Positions 8,526-17,748 are shown, counted from the stretch's first letter. The stretch is DNA of 64,000 nt from Cyanobium sp. NIES-981 (GCF_900088535.1 NZ_LT578417.1:248001-312000), one strand, 5' to 3'. Program-made: numbers and translations. The notes: generated by a model not told the origin, from the letters alone.

Positions 8526-9557
8526 TCACTTCGCCGCTTTGACGAAGGTGTCCACGAACAGCCCATCCAGCTTCGGCGGGGTCTTGGCCAGACCCACGTT
8601 CTGCAGGAAGGCGCTGATCTCCTCGGCGGCGTAGGGCAGCGAGGCCATCGTGGTGCCCGGCTCCAGCGCCTTGAGGTTGTCCTCCAGCGTGAAGATCGTG
8701 GTGCCGGCGTTGTACTCCTTGTACTCCTCCTCGCTCACCCCGGCCCGCTGGCTCATGATCGCCAGGGAGGGGCCGGGATTGGCTTCGATCTCGCCCAGGG
8801 TGGCGAACCAGGCATCCACCAGTTTCTGCACCTTCTCGGGATTCTTGGCCACGAACTCGGTGCGGCACACCAGGTGGTCGCTGATGGCGCCGGGGAACTC
8901 CTTCGAGGAGAAGAGGGTGGCGCTGCCGCTGCGCTTGAGGGCCTGGGTGGTGAAGGGGGCGAACACGCCCACCGCATCCACCTGGCCGGCCACGAAGGCC
9001 GCCGCGGCGGCGCCGGTTTCCAGCGGCACGAAGGTGATGTCATCGGCGGTGAGGCCGGCCTGCTTGAGGCCGAGCAGCAGCAGGTAGTGATCCACCGTGC
9101 CCTCCTCGGCGGCCACCTTCTTGCCCTTCAGATCGGCGATGCTGGTGATGCCCTCGGCGGCGATGATCTGGTCATTGCCGGTGGAGTTGTCGTTGGTGAG
9201 CACCACCTGCAGATCGGCGCCACCGGCGATCGAGCTGATCGTGTCGTTGAGGGTCTGGCTGTTGCAGTCCAGCTGGCCGGCGTTGAGGGCGTTGATCGAA
9301 TCGAGGTAACCGTCGAACCATTGCAGCGTCACCGGAAGGCCGAACAGGCCCTTCTCCTCGGTGACCTTCCAGGGAATCCAGCCCGGCCAGGCGCTGTAGC
9401 CCACCCGCACGGGGGTGTCGGCGCCGCCGCCGCCCTGCTGGCTGCAGGCCGAGAGGGCGCCGGCGCCCAGGCCCAGCAGCAGCAGGGTGGCCAGCAGGCG
9501 CTGGCGCCGGCGGGGCTTGCCCGGTGAGGTTCGGGGAGTGGTTCGTGGTGAGGTCAT
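8526..9557 (-). CDS. ABC transporter substrate-binding lipoprotein (SsuA/NrtA-like)
   Basis: 343-aa periplasmic binding protein. The N-terminus has a basic stretch, a hydrophobic segment and a lipobox ending LSAC, so it is probably a lipoprotein. The mature domain begins VRVGYSAWPGWIPW, typical of the NMT1/SsuA family, and contains NDNSTGNDQI and the hinge segment GAAAAAFVAGQVDAVGV. The start (ATG at 9557) is placed by the signal peptide. It follows the GS-like gene after 107 bp, the longest gap in this operon, which could hold an internal promoter or processing site. Ligand unknown; guanidine or a derivative is inferred from position. Confidence 0.88.
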   Translation of the reverse strand: MTSPRTTPRTSPGKPRRRQRLLATLLLLGLGAGALSACSQQGGGGADTPVRVGYSAWPGWIPWKVTEEKGLFGLPVTLQWFDGYLDSINALNAGQLDCNSQTLNDTISSIAGGADLQVVLTNDNSTGNDQIIAAEGITSIADLKGKKVAAEEGTVDHYLLLLGLKQAGLTADDITFVPLETGAAAAAFVAGQVDAVGVFAPFTTQALKRSGSATLFSSKEFPGAISDHLVCRTEFVAKNPEKVQKLVDAWFATLGEIEANPGPSLAIMSQRAGVSEEEYKEYNAGTTIFTLEDNLKALEPGTTMASLPYAAEEISAFLQNVGLAKTPPKLDGLFVDTFVKAAK

Positions 9558-9664
9558 GAACGGGGTTGTGGTGGTGGAGGGTGTGGAGCGGGAACGGGCC
9601 GGGGCTGCCGGCGGCTGGGTGCCGATCAGGGGGGAATGGAGCGGCGGATCGGGTCGGCCATGGG

Positions 9665-11068
9665 TCAGAACAGCTCCAGGTAGCGTTCGGTTTCCCAGCG
9701 GGAGATGGCGCCGTGGTAGCTGGCCCACTCCTGGCGCTTGAAACTGATGAAGGCCTCGGCCATGGCCTCGCCGAACACCTCGCGGCCGAGGGGATCGGCC
9801 GCGAACGCCTCCACCGCTTCGCCCAGGGTGCGGGGCAGGGCGTGCAGGCCCCGCGCCTCGCGCTCCTCGGGGCTGAGCCGGTAGGCGTTCACCAGGTTGG
9901 GCTCGCCGGGATCCAGGCCCTCGCGGATGCCCTCCAGGCCTGCCGCCAGCAGCATGGCGGCGGCCAGGTAGGGGTTGCAGGAGCTGTCGGCGGCGCGGCA
10001 TTCCACCCGGCTGCCGGCTCCGGGGATGCGCAGCATGTTGGTGCGGTTGTTGTTGCCGTAGCAGATGAACACCGGCGCCCAGGTGAAGCCGCTCATGCTT
10101 CCCTGCACCACCAGCCGCTTGTAGCTGTTCACCGTGGGGGCGATCACGGCGCAGAGCGCCGGGGCGTGGCGCAGGATGCCGGCGATGAACTGGCGTCCCA
10201 GCGGGCTCACCCAGCTGCCGGCGCCATCCGCCGGGGTGAACAGGTTGGTGCCGCTCTCCAGATCGGCGAGCGACATGTTGAAGTGGGCGCCGCTGCCGGT
10301 GCGGTCGGCGAACGGCTTGGGCATGAAGCTGGCGATCAGCCCGTGCCTGCGGGTGATCTCCCGGGCCATCAGCCGGAAGAAGGTCACCCGGTCCGCCGTG
10401 ATCAGGGCATCGGCGTAGCCGAAGTCGGTCTCGAACTGGCCGTTGCCGTCCTCGTGGTCGAAGGAGTACACGCCCCAGCCGAGGCCATTCATGGCCTGCA
10501 CCAGCTCATCGAGCCAGTCGAGGTTGTCGAGCAGCCCGCGCAGGTCGTAGCAGGGCTTCTCGAGGCTGTCGCTGCTGCTGGCGGGGGCGAGGGAGCCGTC
10601 GGCGCCGCGCTTCAGCACGAAGAACTCCGTCTCCACGCCGAGGTGGAAGCGCAGACCCATGCGGGCCGCCTGCCCGCGCACGCGCTCGAGGATGCCGCGG
10701 CTGCAGGCCTCGAAGGGCTGGCCGTGCAGGTGCAGGGTGCTGGCCATCCACACCGTGTCGGGGCGCCAGGGCAGCACCGTGGCCGAGCTGAGATCCGGCA
10801 GGGTGGCCACCTCGTCGTCGCTCACGTCCTGGGGCACCCCATCGAGGGCGGCACCGGTGAACAGCTCCGAGCCGGCCAGCATCGCCGGCAGGTGGGCGAT
10901 CGGCACGGCCTTGGCCTTGCACACCCCATGCAGGTCCACGAAGCTGGCCAGGGCGTAGCGCACGCCCTGGGCCGCCAGCTGGGTGCGGGCTTCCTCGGCA
11001 CTGAGCCCCTCGGGGAGCCGCAGCCCCGGGGCCAGGCAGGGCGGCTCCATCACACCGGTGGCGCTCAT
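9665..11068 (-). CDS. Glutamine synthetase-like ligase in the guanidine operon
   Basis: 467-aa member of the glutamine synthetase superfamily. Motifs seen are [50 protein letters not shown] and [17 protein letters not shown]. The ATG at 11068 overlaps the hypB stop (ATGA), which shows translational coupling. Guanidine hydrolysis gives urea and ammonia, so ammonia assimilation is possible, but the sequence belongs with type III/GlnT and gamma-glutamylamide synthetase-like enzymes and is not a housekeeping GlnA. It is clearly related to the ligase at 1380-2696, giving two copies within 10 kb. Confidence 0.82.
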   Translation of the reverse strand: MSATGVMEPPCLAPGLRLPEGLSAEEARTQLAAQGVRYALASFVDLHGVCKAKAVPIAHLPAMLAGSELFTGAALDGVPQDVSDDEVATLPDLSSATVLPWRPDTVWMASTLHLHGQPFEACSRGILERVRGQAARMGLRFHLGVETEFFVLKRGADGSLAPASSSDSLEKPCYDLRGLLDNLDWLDELVQAMNGLGWGVYSFDHEDGNGQFETDFGYADALITADRVTFFRLMAREITRRHGLIASFMPKPFADRTGSGAHFNMSLADLESGTNLFTPADGAGSWVSPLGRQFIAGILRHAPALCAVIAPTVNSYKRLVVQGSMSGFTWAPVFICYGNNNRTNMLRIPGAGSRVECRAADSSCNPYLAAAMLLAAGLEGIREGLDPGEPNLVNAYRLSPEEREARGLHALPRTLGEAVEAFAADPLGREVFGEAMAEAFISFKRQEWASYHGAISRWETERYLELF

Positions 11069-11778
11069 GGGCTCACCAGGGTGGGACGCGGCACCGCGGC
11101 CTGCTGCTGCAGGGCCCGCTGCTGCTCCAGCCAGGCGTGCCAGGAATCCAGGCCCTCGCCGCTGGTGGCGGACACCCGGATCACGGCACAACGGGGATTC
11201 ACCTGGCGCACATGGGCCTCGATCCGCTCCACATCCACCGGCAGGTAGGGCAGCAGATCGGTCTTGGTGATCAGCACGCAATCGGCTTCCCGGAACATCA
11301 CCGGGTACTTGAGCGGCTTGTCGTCGCCCTCGGTGACACTCAGCAGCGCCACCTTGCGGTGCTCGCCCACCTCGAATTCGGCGGGGCACACCAGGTTGCC
11401 CACGTTCTCCACCCAGAGGATGTCGAGGGCGGCCGGATCCAGGCGCTGACGCAGCAGCTTGAGGCCGTCGGCCACCATGGCCGCATCCAGGTGGCAGGCG
11501 CGGCCGGTGGTGATCGGCACCACGGGCACGCCCACCGCCTCGAGGCGCTCGGCGTCGAGCTGGGTGGTCATGTCCCCCTCCAGAACCGCCATGGCGAAGC
11601 GGCTGGCCAGCTGGGCCAGGGAGCGCTCGAGCAGGGAGGTCTTGCCGGCGCCGGGGCTGCTCATCACATTCAGCGTGAGCAGGTTCCAGGCATCGAAATG
11701 CTCGCGGTTGTGTTCGGCCTGGTGCTGGTTGGCGGCCAGCAGATTGAGGCCGAGGGTGTCTTCCAGGGGCATGTGCAT
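11065..11778 (-). CDS. hypB: HypB-type nickel-inserting GTPase
   Basis: 237-aa SIMIBI-class GTPase. Visible are the P-loop [21 protein letters not shown], the nickel-site region [20 protein letters not shown] and the base-recognition motif ITKTDLLP. It lacks the N-terminal Cys and His-rich nickel storage stretch found in some HypB proteins. It loads nickel with HypA; here the target is most likely the nickel-dependent guanidine hydrolase, not a hydrogenase, because no hydrogenase genes are present. The start is at 11778 (MHMPLED), with Met at 11772 as an alternative, 5 bp after the hypA stop. Confidence 0.92.
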   Translation of the reverse strand: MHMPLEDTLGLNLLAANQHQAEHNREHFDAWNLLTLNVMSSPGAGKTSLLERSLAQLASRFAMAVLEGDMTTQLDAERLEAVGVPVVPITTGRACHLDAAMVADGLKLLRQRLDPAALDILWVENVGNLVCPAEFEVGEHRKVALLSVTEGDDKPLKYPVMFREADCVLITKTDLLPYLPVDVERIEAHVRQVNPRCAVIRVSATSGEGLDSWHAWLEQQRALQQQAAVPRPTLVSP

Positions 11779-11783
11779 GGTGA

Positions 11784-12182
11784 TCAGGCGGGGGTGAGCA
11801 GGGACGAGGACGGGCGGCAGACCGGCGGCCGGAGGGTGTAATCGACGGAGCGGATCTTGAGTTCGCGGCCGCTCACGATCTCCTCCATCGGGTGGTCGCA
11901 GCAGGGGGAGCGGTAGCCCTGTTCGGCCAACGGTGCGTAGGTGTTGCTGCAGCGCAGGCAGCGCCCGAGCAGGGGAACGGTTTCGATCGCCAGGGCGGCA
12001 CCGGCGAGCCAGCTGCCGGTCACGGCGGCATTCCAGGTGAACACCAGCTGCTCCGGCTCCACGCAGGTGAAGGCCCCCACGATCAGGTGCACCGTGGACA
12101 CCTCCGGCTCGGCGGGGGCGTGCTGCTGCTTCCACTCCTGCATGGCCAGCAGCAGGCATCTGGTCATGTCGACTTCATGCAT
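11784..12182 (-). CDS. hypA: HypA-type nickel metallochaperone
   Basis: 132-aa HypA/HybF protein. The start at 12182 gives the essential Met-His-Glu N-terminus that binds nickel, which decides the start over the longer frame. The zinc site has CLRC, but the second pair is unusual: CCDH with adjacent cysteines in place of the common CPxC. It lies 4 bp after gdmH and 5 bp before hypB, so the three are co-translated. In Synechocystis the equivalent HypA/HypB pair is needed for nickel loading of guanidine hydrolase. Confidence 0.9.
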   Translation of the reverse strand: MHEVDMTRCLLLAMQEWKQQHAPAEPEVSTVHLIVGAFTCVEPEQLVFTWNAAVTGSWLAGAALAIETVPLLGRCLRCSNTYAPLAEQGYRSPCCDHPMEEIVSGRELKIRSVDYTLRPPVCRPSSSLLTPA

Positions 12183-12186
12183 CGGC

Positions 12187-13377
12187 CTATCTCCACTTCT
12201 GATCGACGGCCATGTTGCAGGCCTCATGCAGCCAGGCGGGCTTCTGCCTGCGGGGCAGCTGGCCGCTCACCACCAGGTGGGCCATGGTGTCGCAGATCAC
12301 CCGGGTGGCCATCAGGGAGGTCATGTCGCTGATGTCGTAGGGGGGCGACACCTCCACCACCTCCAAGCCGCACACCGGCACGTTGCGCACGATCAGCTCC
12401 AGCAGCTTGAGGGCCTCCCGCGGCAGCAGGCCGCCCGGCTCGGGCCAGCCGGTGCCGGGTACGAAGCCGGCGTCGATGCAGTCGATGTCGAAGGAGATGT
12501 ACACGCAGTCGGTGCCGTCGGTGGCGCGCTGGATCGCGAACTTCGCCGCCGCCTCCAGCCCCATCTCGCAGATGTCGGTGACGGTGAGCACGTTGGTGCC
12601 CCGCTCGCGGCACACCTTCACCCCCTCGCGCGGCACCTGCCAGCCGCCGATGCCGAGCTGCACCAGGTTGGGCGCCGGCGCGTTGGCCATGTTCGTGGCG
12701 TGGAACCACGGGCAGGTGTGCATCCGTTCGTCGAGATCGATCTCCTGGGTGTCCACGTGGCGATCGAAGTGGATGATCCCCACCTTCTTGTCGCCCAGGT
12801 GGCGGCACACGCCGCGCACGGTGGGAAAGCCGATCGAGTGATCGCCGCCCAGGATGATCGGGAAGGCGCCGCTGCTGAACACGTGCGCCACGCCCTTGGA
12901 GATCTGGTCGAAGCTCTTCTCGTTGTTGCCCGGAATCGTGAAGATGTCGCCCACATCGCAGAGCCTGATCTGCTCGCGCAGATCCACGCCCATCTCGTAG
13001 TTGTAGGGGGTGTAGAGGGCGGAGATGCGGCGGATGCCCTGGGGGCCGAAGCGGGTGCCGGGCCGGTAGGTGGTGCCGGAATCGTGGGGCACCCCGAGGA
13101 TGGCCACGTCGAAGTCGCCGACGCGGTTCACATCCTCGATGTAGGGGGCCTTCATGAAGGTGTTGATGCCCGCGTAGTGGGGCAGCTCACCGCGGGAGAA
13201 GGTGGAGATGCGCCGGTCCACGATGCTCTCGGCCGCTTCCAGGCCGAAGCGATGGGCCTGATCCACCTCCTGTTGCCAGCCGGTGAGGGGCAGCTGGCGC
13301 TCCTTCTCGAGGGCGCGGAATCCTTCGCTGGGATGCTGCCGATCGAAGGCGCCTTCGGCACCTGACGGTGAAACCAT
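12187..13377 (-). CDS. gdmH: Nickel-dependent guanidine hydrolase (ureohydrolase family)
   Basis: 396-aa ureohydrolase that hydrolyses guanidine to urea and ammonia. Metal-binding motifs are GGDHSIGFPT, FDRHVDTQEIDLDERMHT (DxHxD form) and SFDIDCIDAGFVPG. The GGHS-to-GGDHS form, the long N-terminus (about 80 residues before the core) and the DRHVDTQ block fit GdmH better than agmatinase or arginase. The chosen ATG (13377) lies just downstream of the riboswitch; the upstream in-frame start at 13440 would be inside the aptamer. It heads an operon with hypA, hypB, a GS-like ligase, ABC transporter and Rieske oxygenase. Guanidine-I control from the riboswitch strongly supports the substrate. Confidence 0.92.
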   Translation of the reverse strand: MVSPSGAEGAFDRQHPSEGFRALEKERQLPLTGWQQEVDQAHRFGLEAAESIVDRRISTFSRGELPHYAGINTFMKAPYIEDVNRVGDFDVAILGVPHDSGTTYRPGTRFGPQGIRRISALYTPYNYEMGVDLREQIRLCDVGDIFTIPGNNEKSFDQISKGVAHVFSSGAFPIILGGDHSIGFPTVRGVCRHLGDKKVGIIHFDRHVDTQEIDLDERMHTCPWFHATNMANAPAPNLVQLGIGGWQVPREGVKVCRERGTNVLTVTDICEMGLEAAAKFAIQRATDGTDCVYISFDIDCIDAGFVPGTGWPEPGGLLPREALKLLELIVRNVPVCGLEVVEVSPPYDISDMTSLMATRVICDTMAHLVVSGQLPRRQKPAWLHEACNMAVDQKWR

Positions 13378-13379
13378 GG

Positions 13380-13412
13380 GGGAGACGGGAGAGGGCGATG
13401 GGGCGGTCTCCC
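13380..13412 (-). promoter_or_regulatory. Candidate expression-platform hairpin of the guanidine riboswitch
   Basis: In the transcript GGGAGAC (13412 to 13406), which includes the 3' conserved part of the aptamer, can pair over 7 bp with GTCTCCC (13386 to 13380), ending two bases before the gdmH start codon. Aptamer folding and this hairpin would compete, giving an on-switch at the level of translation or early elongation. There is no U-tract, so it is not a classical terminator. This is inference from complementarity. Confidence 0.4.
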
Positions 13413-13516
13413 GGGCTTCTATCCCTCCGTGCACCGGCAATGCCGGTGGGGTTCTCTCGGACCAGACACCACGCTGCCCGCTGATGATCAGCGGGAAACG
13501 GGCCGGAACCCTAGAA
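13407..13516 (-). ncRNA. Guanidine-I riboswitch (ykkC RNA) upstream of gdmH
   Basis: Reading the minus strand, the hallmark segments occur in order: CTAGGGTTCCGG (13514 to 13503), a variable stem built on CCCGCTGATCATCAGCGGG, CTGGTCCGAGAGAA (13465 to 13452), a CACCGGCATTGCCGGTG hairpin, then ACGGAGGGAT and AAGCCCGGGAGA (ending at 13407). These match the conserved core of ykkC/guanidine-I RNAs, which bind guanidinium and switch genes on. It lies 29 bp before gdmH, so it directly ties the operon to guanidine. Confidence 0.93.
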
Positions 13517-13595
13517 CCTGTCCGCCTCAGGAGTGTGGGCGACGCGGAGCAATCGCTCCGTGCCCATCACTACCAACGGGCTGAGCCGGCCAGCC

Positions 13596-13826
13596 TCAGT
13601 GGCTGTGGTCGTGGCTGTGGTCGTGGTCGTGCTGGGGGTTGGTGTGCTGCTGGCCGGCGGTATGGCTGCCCTGCTGGGTGGGCTGGTGGTGGTCCGGGTG
13701 GGCGTGCGCCGGCGTCGCGGGCAGGCCCAGCACCAGGGCCGAGCCACCAGCCAGAAGCCAGGCACTCAGGGGGGCGCGCCACCTCAGAGGGTTGCGTGTT
13801 CCAAGCTCACGGGGCGCGCGTATCAT
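13596..13826 (-). CDS. Small exported histidine-rich protein
   Basis: About 76 aa from the ATG at 13826. A basic start and hydrophobic segment (AWLLAGGSALVLGL) end in an AHA-type signal peptidase site, followed by a short mature tail dominated by His, Asp, Gln and Ser (for example HPDHH and the final DHDHSHDHSH). Such tails bind nickel, zinc or copper. It lies just upstream of the riboswitch on the same strand as the nickel-enzyme operon, so a part in nickel capture or buffering is an attractive guess. The opposite strand also has an open frame here, but it lacks any family or export logic. Family not recognised. Confidence 0.5.
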   Translation of the reverse strand: MIRAPRELGTRNPLRWRAPLSAWLLAGGSALVLGLPATPAHAHPDHHQPTQQGSHTAGQQHTNPQHDHDHSHDHSH

Positions 13827-13960
13827 TCGGACTCTGCCGGCAAAGGGGAACGGTCGACCGTATCCAGCGCCAGGTCCCAGCCCGGTAGCGCCTGACACCA
13901 ACCCCGGGGGCGATCCGGCCGGGAAGGGTCTGGCTGCGAGGGTCCGGCCGCGCTGCCGGG

Positions 13961-13987
13961 CGCTCAGGGCCGGACGCTCAGGGCCGG
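13961..13987. repeat. Short tandem duplication at the fumC 3' end
   Basis: CGCTCAGGGCCGG occurs at 13961-13973 and again at 13975-13987. The fumC stop codon lies in the second copy, so the first copy looks like a duplicated tail of the gene. Confidence 0.6.
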
Positions 13988-15390
13988 CCGCCGGAGGCCT
14001 CCACCATCTCCCCGGGCTGCACCCAGCGGTCGAACTCCTCGGCGCTCAGTTCCCCCAGCACCAGCGCCGCCTCCCGCAGACTGAGCTGGTGCTGGTGGGC
14101 GTGCTTGGCGATGGCGCAGGCCCGGTCGTAGCCGATGGCCGGCGTCAGGGCGGTCACCAGCATCAGGCTCTGATCGAGCAGGGTGGCGATCCGCGCCTCG
14201 TCGGCCACCAGGCCCTCGATGCAGAAGGTGCGGAAGCCCTGGCAGGCGCCGGCCAGCAGCGTGATGCTCTCGAGCACGTTGTGGGCGATCAGAGGCTTGA
14301 ACACGTTGAGTTCGAAGTTGCCCTGGCTGGCGGCCATCTGCACGGCCGTGTTGTTGCCCATCACCTGCACCGCCACCATGGTGAGGCTCTCGCACTGGGT
14401 GGGATTCACCTTGCCCGGCATGATCGAGGAGCCCGGCTCGTTCTCCGGCAGCACCAGCTCGCCGAGGCCGCAGCGGGGACCGCTGGCCAGCCAGCGGATG
14501 TCGTTGGCGATCTTCATCAGCGAGCCCGCCAGCACCGTGAGGGCCCCGTGCACCGCCGCCAGGGGCTCATGGCCGGCCAGGGCCTGGAACTTGTTCGGCG
14601 CGCTGGTGAACGGCAGGCCGAGGCGCTCCGCCAGCCGCGCAGCCACGGCCTCACCGAAGCCGTGGGGGGCATTCAGGCCCGTTCCCACGGCCGTGCCGCC
14701 GATCGCCAGCTGGTGGAGCTGGGGCAGGGCGGCCTCGAGGGTGTGCAGCCCCAGCTCCAGCTGGGCCCCGTAGCCGCTGAACTCCTGCCCCAGGCTGAGG
14801 GGCACCGCATCCTGCAGGTGGGTGCGGCCGATCTTGATCACCCCGCCGTAGGCCGAGGCCTTGGCCTCCAGGGCCGCCCGCAGGCCCTCCACGGCCGGAA
14901 TCAGCTGCCGCCGCAGCTCCAGGGCCACGGCCACGTGCAGGGCGGCCGGGAAGGTGTCATTGCTCGACTGGCTGAGGTTGACGTGGTCGTTGGGATGCAC
15001 TGGCTGCCTGGACCCCAGCACGCCGCCAGCCGCCTCGATGGCCCGGTTGGCGATCACCTCGTTGACGTTCATGTTCGTCTGGGTGCCGGAGCCCGTCTGC
15101 CACACCTTCAGGGGAAATTCCGCATCCAGCTCCCCCGCGGCCACCTCCTCGGCCGCCGCCACGATCAGGGCGGCCAGGGCGGGATCCAGCCGTCCGCGGG
15201 CGGCATTCACCTCGGCGCAGGCGGCCTTGAGCTGGCCGAAGGCATGCACCACGGCCGCCGGCATCGGCTGGCCAAAGGGAAAGAACCGGATCGAGCGCTG
15301 GGTCTGGGCGCCCCAGTAGCGCTCGGCGGGCACCTCCATGGCGCCCATGCTGTCGGTCTCGATCCGGGTGGCTCGGCTCGGCGTTGTCAT
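13978..15390 (-). CDS. fumC: Class II fumarate hydratase
   Basis: 470-aa fumarase of the aspartase/fumarase superfamily, converting fumarate to malate in the cytosol. The signature [15 protein letters not shown] is present, along with [11 protein letters not shown] and [14 protein letters not shown]. Size and motifs are normal for a homotetrameric class II enzyme. The start codon overlaps the stop of the thioredoxin-like gene upstream (ATGA), so the two are cotranscribed. Confidence 0.95.
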   Translation of the reverse strand: MTTPSRATRIETDSMGAMEVPAERYWGAQTQRSIRFFPFGQPMPAAVVHAFGQLKAACAEVNAARGRLDPALAALIVAAAEEVAAGELDAEFPLKVWQTGSGTQTNMNVNEVIANRAIEAAGGVLGSRQPVHPNDHVNLSQSSNDTFPAALHVAVALELRRQLIPAVEGLRAALEAKASAYGGVIKIGRTHLQDAVPLSLGQEFSGYGAQLELGLHTLEAALPQLHQLAIGGTAVGTGLNAPHGFGEAVAARLAERLGLPFTSAPNKFQALAGHEPLAAVHGALTVLAGSLMKIANDIRWLASGPRCGLGELVLPENEPGSSIMPGKVNPTQCESLTMVAVQVMGNNTAVQMAASQGNFELNVFKPLIAHNVLESITLLAGACQGFRTFCIEGLVADEARIATLLDQSLMLVTALTPAIGYDRACAIAKHAHQHQLSLREAALVLGELSAEEFDRWVQPGEMVEASGGRP

Positions 15391-15929
15391 CGGCTGCCGA
15401 TCACCTCGGTGTTCAGCTCGTTGAAGCTCACGCTGCCGCTGCTGCGGAAGGAGTCCGGCAGGGGGATGCCGGTGGCTTCACTCACCGCCGGGTTGATGCG
15501 GTCCACCGACACGGGCCCCTCGGCATCGAGCACCACGCGGCCCTCGCCGTTGAGCACCACCACCTGGGGCGTGTGGCCGCGCCAGTAGTGGGCCGGGTCG
15601 GAGGGCCCGGAATCCGGTCGGTTCTGCAGGGGGTCGGTGACCAGGGGAATCAGTTCGATGTTGTTGCCCCAGAGCCGCTGCAGCTCCGACACCACCGGGG
15701 AGAACTGCTTGCTGGCGGCATCGTCGTCGAGATAGAACACCAGCACGGCCGGCCGGTGCTCCTGGAGGGTCTGGGCCAGGCTGCTGCGGGGTGGCACCAG
15801 CGACCCGTTGCCGGCATAGAGGGCGTAGATGTTGCCGTCGTAGGTGTTGTTGGTGAGGGAGGCCAGGGCCGCCGGACCGCCGCTGAACAGCGCCGCCAGG
15901 GTCAGCAGGGCGGCCAGCAGGCTCCCCAT
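15387..15929 (-). CDS. Exported thioredoxin-fold protein, probable photosystem I accumulation factor family
   Basis: 180 aa from the ATG at 15929. An N-terminal signal ([22 protein letters not shown]) directs it across the membrane, presumably to the thylakoid lumen. The mature part begins [22 protein letters not shown] and has a thioredoxin-like pattern ([19 protein letters not shown] and [14 protein letters not shown]) with no CxxC. Cyanobacterial homologues are usually annotated as thylakoid membrane photosystem I accumulation factor; I assign this by recall. A longer frame upstream runs through a low-complexity repeat and is unlikely to be translated. Confidence 0.7.
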   Translation of the reverse strand: MGSLLAALLTLAALFSGGPAALASLTNNTYDGNIYALYAGNGSLVPPRSSLAQTLQEHRPAVLVFYLDDDAASKQFSPVVSELQRLWGNNIELIPLVTDPLQNRPDSGPSDPAHYWRGHTPQVVVLNGEGRVVLDAEGPVSVDRINPAVSEATGIPLPDSFRSSGSVSFNELNTEVIGSR

Positions 15930-15950
15930 CCAACCCGTCCTGCCATGGCT

Positions 15951-16014
15951 TGGCGCGGCGTGGCGTGGTGTGGTGTGATCTGGCGTGGTGTGGCTTGGCC
16001 TGGTGTGGTCTGGC
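15951..16014. repeat. Degenerate decamer tandem repeat (TGGCGTGGTG-like)
   Basis: Six consecutive 10-bp units, all starting TGG (for example TGGCGTGGTG at 15961 and 15981), followed by a partial unit. It lies just upstream of the exported thioredoxin-like gene on its minus strand. Units are divergent and there are no spacers, so this is not CRISPR. Confidence 0.7.
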
Positions 16015-16086
16015 ATCCGCAACGCCCTGGTCCCCGAGGAATGGGGGCATTGTGGAGGGTTGGGCCCCATGGAGGGTTGGGCCTGC

Positions 16087-17712
16087 CTAGGGGCGGCCGG
16101 TCCGGCGGCCCATCCCCTGCAGGATGCCGCGTCCCACCAGGCCGATCGCCCGGCCTACCACCTCGGTGAGCACTACCACCACCAGGTTGCCCAGGCTCTG
16201 GATCAGCTGCCGCAGCTGGGGCGCCACGGCATCCCGGGTTTCCAGGGCCAGGGTCACCAGCTGCTGCAGTGGGCCCAGCCGCTGCAGTTCCCCGTCCCGG
16301 GGCTCCAGCAGGTTCACGGCGGCGATGCGTCCGGTGTCCACGCACAGCAGCTGGCGGCGGCTTTCGTAGATGGCCACCGGCCGCTCGAACAGGTCGCCCC
16401 AGCGCTGCTGGGCGTTGAGCTGGTTGCGCAGCCGCTCGAGGTTGCGGGTGGCGAGCAGGTCCGAGCGCAGCAGGTAGCGCCGCAGCTCGGGCCAGCTGCC
16501 GCAGCAGGCGAGCACGTCCGCCGCCAGCAGCTCCGCCGTGCGCACCAGCCAGTTGGCCACCAGTCGCTCCAGGTGCAGCACAGCGCGCATCTCGTCGGCG
16601 GGCACCAGCTGGCCCTCCACCAGCAGCGGCTGGGCCAGCACCAGGGTGGCCAGCATCGGCTGCAGATCGGGCAGGTCCGGGTCCACCACCGTGAGGTCGC
16701 TGGAGGCGATCAGGGTGCGGGCCACCGGTTCCAGCACGCCCTGGCGGGGCAGCTGCACGTACGGGCTGGCCATGGTGCGCAGCGCCTGCTCGCGCAGCTG
16801 GGGCTGGCAGGCCAGCCACCGCTCCAGCAGGGCGTTGGCCCCCTCCGCCTCCGAGGCCAGCTGGCCGCGCAGGCTCTCCAGCTGGTCGAGCAGCGCCAGC
16901 AGCAGGTCGCGGCAGCGCTCCGGGTGGAGCCCTTCGATGGCGAGCAGCTGTCCGCTCTGGTTCTCGAGCCCGGCGGTGATGGCGGTTTCCAGGCGCTGAC
17001 GCACCGCCAGCCAGATGCCGGCGGCGTTGCGCTGCTGCAGGGTGAGGCTGCCGCCGCCGCCGGCCCGCGCCGCCGGGGTTTCGGGAACGGGAGCGGCGGT
17101 GTCCGGCAGCTCCCAGGCCATGCTGAGGGGTCCCCAGAGCAGCAGCAGCAGCTGCCGGGCACAGGCCAGTTCCCGCAGGCGGCCCTCCAGGGCCCAGCGC
17201 TGCAGGGGCTGGCTGGGCGGCGGATCGAGGAGGCGGCGGCAGAGGGCACTGCTGGCCTCGATCTGCTCCAGCCCGCTCACCAGCAGCTTCTGGCCCAGGC
17301 CGAGCTGCTGGGGCCGTTCCTGCGGCATGCCCTGGGGCAGCGGAGTCTGGAGCTGCAGCACCCTGCCGCCGGCGCGGAGGGTGCGCACCGCTTCCAGCAG
17401 ATCCTCCAGGCCGGGTGCTTCCAGCAGGCCGTGGGCGGAAAGGGCCAGCAGTGTCGAAGCGGCCAGCCCGTGGCCGGGGGGAAGCAGCACCAGCAGCGGA
17501 GCCGGGCGCCAGCGTTCGCGCAGCAGCAGGCATTCCCGCCGCAGGACCTCGGCACCGGTGCCGGCCGCCGGGCGCCAGAGCACCAGCGCCGGAGCCCCCT
17601 CGAGCCGTGACGGCTCCAGCACCACCTCCAGGTCGTCGAAATGCTCGGCCAGCAGGCGAAGCAGCCCCGACGCCACCAGGGGTTCAGCGAACAGCAGCAG
17701 CTGCGGACTCAC
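16087..17712 (-). CDS. DUF3685/Ycf55-family protein with receiver-like N-terminus
   Basis: 541 aa. The first ~120 residues look like a degenerate response-regulator receiver (LLLFAEPLVASGLLRLLAEHF..., ...LLVLLPPG..., ...TLRAGGRVLQ). The rest is a long, mainly helical domain with the conserved C-terminus LLCVDTGRIAAVNLLEPRDG and a final hydrophobic region, as in cyanobacterial DUF3685 and plastid Ycf55 proteins of red algae. No phospho-acceptor Asp is obvious. Function is unknown. The start codon is GTG. It follows the Fur-family gene by 36 bp on the same strand and may share its transcript. Confidence 0.7.
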   Translation of the reverse strand: MSPQLLLFAEPLVASGLLRLLAEHFDDLEVVLEPSRLEGAPALVLWRPAAGTGAEVLRRECLLLRERWRPAPLLVLLPPGHGLAASTLLALSAHGLLEAPGLEDLLEAVRTLRAGGRVLQLQTPLPQGMPQERPQQLGLGQKLLVSGLEQIEASSALCRRLLDPPPSQPLQRWALEGRLRELACARQLLLLLWGPLSMAWELPDTAAPVPETPAARAGGGGSLTLQQRNAAGIWLAVRQRLETAITAGLENQSGQLLAIEGLHPERCRDLLLALLDQLESLRGQLASEAEGANALLERWLACQPQLREQALRTMASPYVQLPRQGVLEPVARTLIASSDLTVVDPDLPDLQPMLATLVLAQPLLVEGQLVPADEMRAVLHLERLVANWLVRTAELLAADVLACCGSWPELRRYLLRSDLLATRNLERLRNQLNAQQRWGDLFERPVAIYESRRQLLCVDTGRIAAVNLLEPRDGELQRLGPLQQLVTLALETRDAVAPQLRQLIQSLGNLVVVVLTEVVGRAIGLVGRGILQGMGRRTGRP

Positions 17713-17748
17713 GCACCAGGGCCACGGTGATGGACCAAGGTAACGAGC

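Noticed and set aside
13533-13895. 120-residue plus-strand frame opposite the His-rich peptide
   Set aside because: A Val-rich stretch could be a helix, but no family or partner; the minus-strand frame has a normal signal peptide and metal-binding tail.
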